A stretch of 64,000 bases of DNA from Tuctoria greenei (taxonomy: Eukaryota; Streptophyta; Magnoliopsida; Poales; Poaceae). Positions 47,960 through 59,000 of the stretch are shown here, in pieces. The notes below the pieces were generated by a model. That model was given only the letters and a program-made list of their open reading frames with translations, was not told the DNA's origin and did not search any database. The stretch spans positions 168,600,929 through 168,664,928 of the forward strand of contig JAYESD010000009.1 of assembly GCA_036927565.1 (NCBI GenBank). The letters are read 5' to 3'. The position numbers and the translations under genes were made by a program. The number at the start of each line of letters is the position of its first letter. The first letter of the stretch is position 1.

Positions 47960-48354
47960 CCAAGCCTGATTCTTCTCTCTGTTATTTTTTCATTGGGGTT
48001 CGGACACTTTGCATTTGATCTCTTCATGTTGATGACATTATTTATTACCAGGTTCCTTTTTGTTGTTGTCGCTTACTCTGATTATCTCTGCGCCGTGAAG
48101 AATTTTCTGTGACAGACATGGGTGACAGCCTGAAGAGCAAGAGACCTATGTCAAGGTTGAGGACCCAGAAGCGGCGCCGCGCGGGGGTGTCACTGTCACT
48201 TGGACGACGCACGGCGAGGCGGAGGAGGTGTAGCATTGCAGGTGCAGGGCATCCTCGGATCCTGCCCTCCTGCTGTTGCCGTGTTTGGGCGCGAGGCGAA
48301 GCATTGCAGCCTTGCAGGGGGCAGCCTCCCCTCCTGCTGTTTACCATGTTTTGG
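47960..48354. other. NLR-C 3' flank
   Basis: No gene. A motif of about 27 bases, CTGCTGTT-CC(A/G)TGTTT-GGCGCGAGG, appears near 48269 and 48337 and again near 48699. The middle copy joins directly onto LINE-like sequence. Confidence 0.5.
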
Positions 48355-48680
48355 CGCGAGGTCTGTAAGAATGAACTGTTAACTAGAGACAGTGGAGGTA
48401 AGAGAAAGAACATGCATGATGATAGGACATTTGTTCTTTGACTGCGCAATAGCTAAAGTAGGGTGGCATGGGATTTCTGAGATAATTTGCTTAGATATTA
48501 GCCACTACTGAATCGGTTGCTAAACACCGATTGTGTAAAAAAGAACCACACAGTATAATTGTTTCTGGTACTACTACTCTGTGGGGGTATTTGGAAGTTA
48601 AGAAACGGGTTATGGTTTCATAATGCGACCTGGAGGAGGGATGTGTCGACCTTGTGGAGGAAAATTCTTGGATTAAAGGA
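48355..48680 (+). mobile_element. Non-LTR retroelement remnant beside NLR-C
   Basis: Encodes CKNELLTRDSGGKRK and, further on, IWKLRNGLWFHNATWRRDVSTLWRKI, the zf-RVT and tail of plant LINE-type proteins. It aligns in inverted orientation with 19395-19870. It lacks the Stowaway insertion of that copy. Confidence 0.65.
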
Positions 48681-49967
48681 AGCTGCTCTGAGCCTGTTCT
48701 GCTGTTGCCATGTTTTGGCGCGAGGCGGCTGCCAGCCAAGCCAAGGGTGATGAGAGTGGGATGGGACCCCGAGAGCAACGGCCAAGCAGGCGCGCACCTT
48801 GCGGGCGGCCCACGTACGCTACGCGCGGCGCGGGCACGTGGCCGGGGTCTGGGTTGTGGTGGAAATGGGAACGGCCGGGGTGATGAGCGGCGTCCTGCCT
48901 GCGACGGGAGGGCGCGGCCGAGTGAGTGTGGCCCGACCCCGCCGGCTTCGGCTCGATGCCTCCCACGTTCTGCCACTCCCTTCCCTTCCCTCCCCCTACT
49001 CGGTCGGGTCTCCAGTTCCCAAACCGGCGAGTGGTCACAAGCGGCGCCGTTGCTGATGTCCGCGCTCTCTGTTAACCTTTCGCGGAAACAGATGCCCGGT
49101 TGTTCGTTTCTGCGCGCGATCGACAAAGATGATGGCCACTGAATCACATCACCCGCGAGACAGACAGAGGAGGATAATAACGAGCAGCTGGATCGGCGCG
49201 TCGGGACAAGGTGACAGACAGACAGCCGGTGATGGACTGACGAGTGATGAGGCCGCGCTCCGCGCCACGTCTCCGTCCGTCCGTCCGTGTATGCACGGAC
49301 TGCCACTGCCAGCGACGTATGGTATGGACGGGAGTGCCCCTCTCCGGGTGACGACGGCCGGGCGGACAAACGGTCTCGCGCTTGCGACGACAACTGTCCC
49401 CTCTGCACGGCCTTCTCCTGCCGTCATCGTGTTCGGACGCACGAAGACCGGGACTGCACATCGACCGACCAACCTTACGTAGTACCAAGTTACGAATGTC
49501 CAAGATTGATGCAGTACGAATACGACGAGATTTTGTAGACGCACGAGGCAAGGGCCTGGAAAAAACTTGGCCATTGTCGTCATCGTGACACCGTCCGTCC
49601 GGTACAGGAGCAGAGCAGGCGACGGTTTTGGTTTTTTCTACCGCGCTGACGGCGGCGAGAGACGGGACGAGGGGCACAACCGTCCGTTGCCGCGCCTCTT
49701 TCTTAAGTCAGGACGAGACGAAACGGGCACCGCACCACCACCAACTCTTCCGCTCCCCCCAACGCCAACTTCCCTCCCTCTCACCTCCACGCTCACTGCT
49801 CCCGTCTCCCCCGTCGCCAGCCCGGCAGCAGCAGTGGTGGGTGGGCGGCTGGCCGGTCCGCCTCCTCGGCTCCACCCGTGCCCGCGCGTCGCCGCCGACC
49901 GAGCGCAACTGCTGTAGTCCACCGCGATAATCTCGGCGCGGATCTGAGCCGCGCGCCGCCGCCGGGG
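48681..49967. other. GC-rich region upstream of the WVD2-like gene
   Basis: No convincing gene, although open frames up to 305 codons exist on both strands because of GC richness. The last few hundred bases should contain the promoter and 5' UTR of the gene starting at 49968. CT-rich text around 49745-49830 is typical for grass leaders. Confidence 0.5.
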
Positions 49968-52900
49968 ATGGAGGATGGCGATCGCGAGGCTGCCACTGCC
50001 GTTGCCGCCGCTACGGCAGCGGAGAATGGGGCGGAGGACTGCGCCGTCGTGAAGGACGCCGCTGCCGGCGAAGGGGGCGGCGATCAGGGGGATCTCGCCG
50101 TCGAACCGCCGGCGGCGTTAGCGGACGGATCTGAGGACGCCGCTCCGGCGGCCACGGCGGCGGTGGCGAAGGAGGAAGAAGAGCCGGAGACGGCCGAGGC
50201 CAAGGCGCTGCCAACCAAGGTACGTACGTGACGCCTTGGCGGTTGCGCGTTCGGAATTCCCGTTCCTCTGCGGCGCCTTGGCGAACGGTGACCCGTTACT
50301 GATAAAAAAAATGGTTTCTTCCGCAGAAGGGTGGTGGATCCAGGGACGTGGCGGCGGGGGCCAGGAAGGCCATGGCGCGGAACGGCAAGGTGCTCGCCGC
50401 CGCCCCCGCGAAGGTCAAGAAGCCCGGTGTTCTCTCGCAGAGCGCCTCCTTCCCAGCACGAGGACTGTCCAGCGCGAGGAAACTGGCTGCCACGGCTGTG
50501 GCGAAACCGGAGGGGAAGGCTGCGGTGGCCAATGGATCAGGTCCGGCAGGTGACTCAACTTTGCTCTGTCATTCGTTTGTACTACGCTGATGATGGGGTG
50601 GTGTCGGTTTTGCTGAATTGTGGGTGGAACTGAACTGCTTGCAGGCCAGGCGGTGGAGAAGAAGGTGAATTCTGTGCAGACACCTGTTGTCCGTCGGTCA
50701 ATGGTAAAGCACCACCCTTGACTGATCTGCTACTTAAAGTTATCGTTTTCTTCTCTATTTTTTGTTGCATTGGGAGTAATACTTTGGTCAAATGTATTTG
50801 ACTCAGCCTGTCAAGTCTGGATCAGTGGATGCTTCTCCTGCAGTCCAAGAGTAAGTCTGGCGTTGCACTTTCAGTTGCTGTACTCTTAATTGTTTGATTT
50901 GTTTCATTTCTGATGCTTGCTAAAATTAGCTGGGGCTGTTGGATCTTCATTCTATTTCTGGTGCTTGTCAAAATTGACTAATAATCAGTATACATCACAG
51001 TGGTTGACTGGTTGGTTCGTAACAAACAATATGTTTCTGTCATAAGGCTTGAAGGCTTGATATTAATGTCCTGTCAGGATCAGTGTTGTTAGTTCCATTT
51101 TATTTTCTATCAGACCTTTCTTTAGTTGGTCAAAATTATTGATAAAATCTTATATGAGGCTTGAAGCCATCTGAACTGTGAAGCCTTGCTTTTGCAATAA
51201 AATGAGTCCAGGGTATCTGGCTTGTACTCTATGAATCACAAGACTTGGAGTTTGCTTCTTTCTAATAAGTTTGTTATTGTATAAAAGGTCACAAGAGACC
51301 ACCGCCAAACCATTGGCATTGAATCAAACAAAGCCAGGGAAAACAGAAGATGATGTGCGGTCCACCACATCGTAAGATACTCTTCATGGATCATGTTAGA
51401 GTGATATTTGATTATTTATTCTTCCCCATGACATCAATATAAAATGCTTGCATGTGTTGCAGAAGTACCAATACTCCCCGTACAGCCGCTCGCAAGAGTG
51501 CCGCTTCTGGTTTTAGTTTCCGACTAGAGCAGCGTGCTGAGAAACGGAAGGAGGTGTGCACTAATTTTTACAGCAGCATTTTGCAGTGATACACATTTTT
51601 GTCTGCTTTTCCATTTCCTATATGGATGAACTGATGAAGTGCCAAATTTATTTCATACTTCCAGTTCTTTCAAAAGATTGAAGAGAAAATCCAAGCGAAG
51701 GAGATTGAACAAACAAATTTGCAGGAAAAATCTAAGGTCAGAGTTGCTTCTGCATTATTTATGTAATACTTTTAGAATATTTGTATTGTCAAGTTCTGAA
51801 AATTTATTTATACACAGGAGAGCCAAGAGGCTGAGATCAAACTTCTTAGGAAGAGCCTGACATTTAAAGCAACACCTATGCCAAGCTTTTACAAGGAGCA
51901 GCCTCCTAAAGTTGAGTTGAAAAAGGTACTAACTTGTCTTACTTGATGTAGTGAGGTTGTAGGTGTATTCAAATAACTTATTATTCCAGTACTTCCTATT
52001 TTTTTTTTCTTGAGTAGTAAGATTTCATTGAGCTTGGATTTTGTTAGGGGTGATAAATAAGAATACACATTGTGAATCCATCATAATTAGATGTAGTATA
52101 TGAAATTTCTGGTGAATTGTGAGCACCTTTTTCTTCTAATCACCATGTGCATTGTGTTTACTACTTTATGCTTAGATTATTTTATTTGTGCATTGCATTC
52201 GACGGTGTTGTATACTATACATTGGTTTGCATTTTGCTGTGCATTACATTCGACAGTAGTGTACATTGCTTTGCATTTAGTTTACTGCATTGAATATAGT
52301 ATTGATTTGAGTTCTACTCCTATTGCAACATAACGTCTAACAGGTCCGCTGAAAAGTTTGGCTTACTTGAATTGTAGAATGTCTGTATAGAAATCCAAAT
52401 GCTTATACAGTTTGCCGTTATTTTCTATCTGTATGATTAGTTCCACCTTTTAACCCTGACTGTGACACGATTTAATCTAGCTATGCCCATTGTCTTCGGC
52501 AACATTACAATATTAATTTGTGAATTTTGATCATGTACCTTAGTGTGCTCAGTGAATGATCCAGTGTGGTTACTATATTTATAGATTGCAGTGGCATGGT
52601 GCTGCATGTGTTTGCTGTATCTGGATATGATTGCAAGTTTGCAACATTGAAATAATCTATAAAATTGTGAAAGCACTATTGCAGGTCTCACAGGCTATCT
52701 ATATAATACTAATATGTTTATGTTGAAACATCCATGTGGCCATTAGATCCTTCCTACAAATTTATATATTTGATATCCTAAATTATTTTCTTAGACCTCC
52801 ATCCACAGATAATTGAATTTGTACTAGGATAATCAATAAGATTTGATTCAGTGAAACACTTTATTATGGAATTTTTAATTGTGCCACTAGCTTCCATTTA

Positions 52901-53572
52901 ACTTGAAACCATAATATTATAGTTGACAAATTTGTTTCTTTCTACTAGTCCGAATCATTCATATTCCATGATGTAATAATCATTTCTCATTTTTTGATAC
53001 TCAAAACATTTTATCTTCTGTATTTGACTATTTGTGTAGAAAGTGTTTAGTTTCCTGAACTTTGTGTTGTTTTTAGAGTATCAATAAATTTGGCACCCCT
53101 AAATAGAGCATCTGATGTTTTGGTTTTGCAGATTCCACCAACTCGTGCTAGGTCACCGAAGCTCGGACGCCACAAGGCAGCCAGTTCTGCTACTGCTGCT
53201 TCTGCAAATGGTTCTGTATCATGTGAGAGCCCACGGAGCACAGGCAAGGTGAATGAAGTTGTGGAAAACAACAAACCACGAGTTGCTGCTAGGAAACCAG
53301 TCCAGAGACCAGCCTCAAAAACTGCATCCCAAGTGTCTGCCACCGCCAAGGCTGAAACGAAACCTATTGTTACAAAGTCAAAAGTCTCGAACTCAAAACC
53401 TAAGGTTTCCAGAACAAAGGCTGAGCAAGTGCAAGACGATCACATTGAAGCCGCCCCTTCAGAACCTCCTGCTATGGAACTGCCCGCTGTCGAGGATGGA
53501 GTTGAAGAAGCAACAGGACCTGACCTGGCTGCCCCTTTGATCGCTTCAGATGAAGTCCCAGCCCATGGTTGA
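49968..53572 (+). CDS. WVD2-like microtubule protein (TPX2 C-terminal domain), 9 exons
   Basis: Exons: 49968-50219, 50327-50549, 50645-50703, 50807-50850, 51288-51371, 51463-51553, 51665-51736, 51818-51925, 53132-53572, all GT-AG and in phase, giving 457 residues. The TPX2/KLEEK-type domain spans about 238-303 (FSFRLEQRAEKRKEFFQKIEEK ... LLRKSLTFKATPMPSFYKE, shown in part). This family binds and bundles cortical microtubules. The N-terminus is acidic and alanine-rich. The C-terminus is Ser/Lys/Pro-rich and probably disordered. No lesions were seen. The last intron is 1.2 kb, with a small local duplication near 52190-52290. Which WDL paralogue it is cannot be told. Confidence 0.9.
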
Positions 53573-54600
53573 TTGATTGTGCATTCTTCTGTTTTTTTCT
53601 TTCTTGCAGTTATGTGAATAGCGAGGGTGTGTGCTTCATTGAAAGTTGAATCGATCAAAGTACCCGTGGGACTGGGAGTATCGGTTTCGGAGTAGACATC
53701 CTTTTTTTTCAGCTTGAGCTTGACATTGAGCATGCCATGTATATTAGCTGATATTTTGTCCAAGTTACAAATTTCTCAAATCTTGTGTATATTGGATTTG
53801 TTTGTCACTTGACATCCTAGGATTGTTGCAGGACGTCAATGCAACATGTGGATTATTTTGTGGTATCAGTCCATGTTCCTTATCCGTTTTTTGTTGTACC
53901 ATTTTTCTTTTTTCTACAGGAAGGTTCTTGATTCTTTTTCGAAAGACCTCAAAAAAAATGGACGCTCCATTTTGACCTCGAATAAGAATGGTCTGTTTTT
54001 AATATATTTAATACAATTCTCCCGCATCTGGAAACTACATGTAGTCATTTCACGTTATTGTTGTTAGGCATCAGGACAGGGCATCGTACATGTTGGATTA
54101 GCATTGGGTTGGTAAACGAGTGAAAAAAAAAAATGGGTTGACAAATGCCGTGGTGCAACAATATGTTGTGACGTTTTAACAGACAATATGTTCCCATATG
54201 TTATGGCTATTCTTTTAAATTGCTAGCTGTCAAATATGCTCGCCATTCATTTGTAATCTAGATAAGGAATATTTCTTTCGATAAGCACGCGATAAATAAA
54301 TATTAATCTATTCATTCTCACCAATAAATAAATATTCAAGCAACAATCTCTTGTACGTGGAGTCGGAATGAGAAGGTAACGTCTCCATCGCGCACCGGAT
54401 TTCAGTGAATTCTGTTGATCTTTCAAAAGACACAATGTTAACACACCGTGTGTAATTGTAGTGTTAGATGTGTATGAATATCCGTGGATGGAGTAATATG
54501 TAAACATATATACAGATAATACAACTGTTAAAAAAGAAAATTAAAATTCTTTCATATCCTCCCCAACACCTCTCACCGTTGACGGTCGTCCCACCACCCT
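53573..54600. other. 3' flank and intergenic region
   Basis: 3' UTR of the WVD2-like gene, then AT-rich sequence. I see no gene or element with clear ends. Confidence 0.5.
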
Positions 54601-54611
54601 CGAAAACAAGC

Positions 54612-55500
54612 GTAGGGATGAAAATTATACTCGCGGGTTCGGATACCCGCTGGGTACGAGTACGAGCAGGAATTTTTACCCGCAGTATGACCCGTACCCA
54701 ATACAAGATTTAAAATTTGGTCCACAATCAGCTAACCTTCTCAGCCTAGTCCAGGACCGGCCCTCCTGCAACTAGAGACTCAATCTTCAACAGACAAATC
54801 TCATGCGTACTCATTAGTAATCCTAACCGCCATCCGTTCGTGTCTCCCAGTCTAGCGCCACCACCGCAATGCTCGCTTCTCGCCTGGATCGGAGAGAGAA
54901 ACCAATCTACTACTCCCGACTATGACTCCGAGCTCCCGCACCGAACCTTATTGAACGTGTTGGGCACGACGCTGGAGACAACACACGAGGAGTGCGTCTA
55001 CATCCTCCTTTCGAAAGATGAGTAGCCCGTGCGCAGGAGGCGATATAGAACCTCCACTTCCTTCTGCTCCCGAGCGGTGGACGACACGAGCACGAACTTG
55101 CTTGTCGTTGGTGAGTGCGTACACGGGCACCCCGATGAGCAGGTATTGGATCTTCACAACAGCAGAGGCGGAGGCGAAAGGAGGTCGTGGATGATGGAGG
55201 GATGCAAGCCTAAAGCTGCGACCGAAGGCACTGGGGAGGATGGAGTGCCATGGGCGATGACTGTGATTGAGGAGACGGAAGCACAACTGCATGGGGAAGA
55301 AGACGAGTTGGATAGTCCACCCAATCTGAAACCAGCGCCACCTGTCTCCATCGATGCCGCCTGCCGATGACGAGGTATGGCTGTCACTCGCCCACCCCTA
55401 CTGCATCTTCTACCTTTTTGGATGTTAAAAGTTGGTATCTAACGGGTACTCGAAACCCGTCCGAAATCTGCCGGACACAAATTCAGGTATGAAAATCTAA
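54612..55500. mobile_element. Possible DNA transposon with a captured gene fragment
   Basis: Near the left side is GGATGAAAATTATACTCGCGGGTTCGGATACCCG, and near the right side are GGGTACTCGAAACCCG and GGTATGAAAATC. Repeated CGGGT(A/T)C-type text with 'GGATGAAAA' is common at the ends of grass hAT-like elements. Clean terminal repeats and a target duplication were not found. The middle is GC-rich and contains protein-like sequence on the minus strand. Confidence 0.35.
54955..55360 (-). pseudogene. Possible Tic22-like gene fragment
   Basis: In shifting minus-strand frames the segment reads LIGVPVYALTNDKQV followed by GLLIFRKEDVDALL. That resembles the conserved GVPVYxxxN...GLLxFRxEDAxALL pattern of the chloroplast import protein Tic22. 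An SSSPCSC...VAALGLHPS-like N-terminal stretch precedes it. Frame changes are needed between blocks and there is no complete gene. The identification is from memory and weak. Confidence 0.35.
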
Positions 55501-55530
55501 CTGTGCATGTTTCTATCTGAGCAGATATTA

Positions 55531-55701
55531 GGCTATCCGCAGTGTTACGCTAGAAAGACTACTGAAAGGCTTACTGAAAAAATTAAAGTAAATTTACAGA
55601 ATGCACATAGTTAAAATATAAAATACATAGAGTATAATTTAAAATATAAAATATATAGAGAATGCACATAGTTCAGAATATATAAAGACATATGGTCTTA
55701 C
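55531..55701. repeat. Dispersed short repeat, copy 2
   Basis: Relative of 1465-1618: GGCTATCCGCAGTGTTACGCT at the start, ATATAGAG motifs inside, ATGGTCTTAC at the end. It lies just upstream of the RFC1 leader. Confidence 0.35.
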
Positions 55702-56062
55702 CTCTACCCGACCTGTCCATCTATACAAGCGCGCGCCGGTTCTCCCATTTTCCCCCAAAACCTCGCCACGCCTCCCCGCCGCACCCAAACCAAAACCTCG
55801 CCACGCTGCGCCACGAGCCTTCTGCTGCCCACCGCCGTTGCCTCGCCTCGCGACGCCTCAGTCCCCACCTTCCTCCTCTCCCCCTTCCGCGCATCGGGTG
55901 GACGGCGGGTGCCGAGGCTCGACAGGGGCAGAAGAAGCAAGAACCGCCGCCCGCCCTGTAGAACCCTAGCACTCTCCTCCCAGATCGCGGCCAATAACCT
56001 CGAAATCTCGAATCTCGCATCCTCCCGGGTCCGGAAGGATCCGGCCTTTTCGGGAGTCGGAT

Positions 56063-59000
56063 ATGGTGAGTGCGTTCTTGGCTCTCTCGCGCTTGACTGG
56101 TCTCCTTTTCGCGGGTGGGTTAATTCGTGTTGATGTTCTTGAGGGGCCTGAGCTCTCTTTCTTGGTTTTCTTGGCGCAGTCGTCGGATATCCGGAAATGG
56201 TTCATGAAGGCGCAGGACAAGAATGAGGCCGCCGCGAAGCCCTCTGGGGCGGCAGGGGACAAGAAGAAGCCGGTGCTCAATGTTCCGGAGAAGAAGGCGG
56301 TGCCTTCTATGGTAGAATGCTGATCCCATACCCTCATTGTCACTGGCTCTTCTCTTTATTCGTGATTGTAGCCTTCCTGTGACAGTGGCTGCTTTGGATG
56401 TATTATATATGTGTAATGCAAGATGTTGTGAAATGGCTAAGCTACTCACCTTTGGTGGAATGCGTTCCATTCCATTGGACCTATAGGGGCGCTGTACCCT
56501 GTGGAAATTCCTAACAAATTAAATCTGTAACATTTTTTAAACCGATATTGAATGATGATAGTCTAAGACCATCATAATTCTTTGTGCAAGTTGTAGATTT
56601 AATTTTGTACTAGATGTTAGATTATACTGGTGAAAAGGATCATTTGTTCCCTTCCAACATTTCATCTCTGGTAAGTGGTAACTGCGCCACACTATAATGA
56701 AAGAAACTATGCATTCACTTATATGTTGGTCGTATTGATTCATGATACCAGTTGGTTGGTCTGGCCAATGCTAGCTTTAGTTCTTCTCTAATTTTCATTG
56801 GTCTACAATATTCGATGTGGCACATGTTTCTTACATTACTATTGTTGCGTACGGGATCAATCAGGCACCATGTAATCAAGATCATTCTGCAAGAAAGAGG
56901 ACAAGCAAGTACTTTGCATCCGACACAGAAAAAAACTTGGGTGTCGAGATGACAGATGATGTCAGGGAAAGAAGTACAGAGAAGAGTACGGCTAAAAGAA
57001 AAAATCAGAAAAGTAGCAAGGAACTCGAGGATGACAACAATCATTTGCCAGCAAAGAAAATCTCTAAGGATGAAGAAGATGATGAAGACTTTGTGGCACC
57101 CTCAAAAAAGAAAACTCCCGTGAAACCACCTCCGTCAAAGAGGTTTAAGGTTGAATCCAGTGTTGAAGCCCCTGGAAAGACTGTAGGTATTGATGAGGGT
57201 GAGGAGGACAGGATGGATGAAGATGCCAAAACCCCTTCCAAAGCAGCTGGAAGGGGAAGGGGAAGGGGCAGGGGCAGGGGAGGAAGAGGTACAGGAGCAG
57301 CCCCTGGAAAGACTGTAGGTAGTGATGAGGGTGAGGAGGACAGGATGGATGAAGATGTCAAAACCCCTTCCAAAGCAGCTGGAAGGGGAAGAGGCAGGGG
57401 AGGAAGAGGTGCAGGAGCAGCCCCTGGGGGAAGAGGGAGAGGAGGGGGTGGTGGGAGGGGTTTTATGAATTTTGGTGAAAGAAAAGATCCCCCTCATAAA
57501 GGAGAAAAGGTAATTTTAATATCTTTATTGTCTGAGAAACTCTAAAGCTCGACCCCATACTATTTATTTTATTTTCTGATATTTGTAGGAGATCCCAGAG
57601 GGTGCTTCTGACTGTTTGTCTGGTCTGACATTTGTAATAAGTGGTACCCTTGACAGGTGCTTTTATTTTTGCTCATCCAATGATATTTTCACTATTATGT
57701 TATTATGTAAACACCATTGTTTGTAAAATTGCCTCGCTGCTGCTAGAAAATCACCATAAGTTTCTTTTCAATATACTTGCAGTCTTGAACGTGAGGAAGC
57801 AACTGATCTTATTAAGCGTTATGGAGGCCGTGTGACTGGCTCAATCAGTAAAAAAACAGTATGTATTTTAGTAGGATACCTATTTGTTCAATTGTTGATG
57901 CCGTATATTTTCTTTGGCTGAGATTGCTTGTTGGCAGAGTTACTTATTGGCTGATGAAGACATTGGTGGAGTGAAATCTAACAAAGCAAAAGAACTGGGG
58001 TAATATTTGCTACTTTTTTGTTTTAAAATTATGTAATTTTTTTTTTATTACCATTTCTCATACATCCTTACACATTTTGCAGTGTTCCATTCTTGACTGA
58101 AGATGGTTTATTTGATTTGATCCGCAAATCAAAGCCTGCAAATGCTTGCGTAGACAGATATCAAAGCAATAATAACTCTGAAAAGCTACAGAAATCGCAG
58201 ACAAAGAGCTCTCCAGCTAAAGTTGAAAAACGAGGTAGATCAGAACTCAATTTCTAATTCTTTTATAGTTGCATAATGCATGGAAGATCTTGCTTAGTAT
58301 GATTTAGTATTTCTTTTTGGTTAAAGATTCAAAAGTGGCATGGATCTAATTATCTGGCACATGACTTACATCATTGTCGCATCTTCTAAATTTTATAATT
58401 GTGGATGTTATATTCAGATCCTCCGATGACTCAACTCACATTCACACTTATTTGTTGATTGGAACATTTCTCATGTTATAAAATTATGCTTTTGTATCTT
58501 GGTTTTGTAATTTCAGTTGAAGCAAGTGCCGTGGGCAAAAACATTATTTCAATGAGTAGTGTTGCAAGTGCCTCCGGTGACAACCAAAAGGCAAAGAGTA
58601 TTGACCGTGGTTCTATGCAATGGACAGAAAAGTATAGGCCAAAAGTTCCAAATGACATAGTTGGAAATCAATCAATGGTGAGTGCTTCTGCTTTTGGCTA
58701 TGTTGGTTACTGCCGTGGATCGTGGTGGAAATAGTGTCACTGACACTAGGGCTGGGCTGATCCCCAGCCCAGTGATCCGCTTGGCCTTCTGCTGCGGACC
58801 CAGTCCACATCAGTTGCTTGCACCTTTGCAGTAGTAACTCAATATGAACTTCCATATACAGGTTAAACAACTTCATGATTGGTTGAAAAGTTGGGAAGCG
58901 CAATTCCTTCACTCGAGCCAGAAGGGTAAGGGAAAGAAGCTGGCTGATAGTGGAGCTAAAAAGGCTGTGTTGTTGAGTGGACCTCCTGGTATTGGTAAAA

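Noticed and set aside
48491..49408. 305-codon open frame on the minus strand
   Set aside because: It overlaps the LINE remnant and a GC-rich upstream region. The composition is Arg/Ser/Pro-rich without any domain, and other frames here are open as well.
53440..53763. Minus-strand open frame opposite the last WVD2-like exon
   Set aside because: It is a shadow of the coding exon, with no features of its own.
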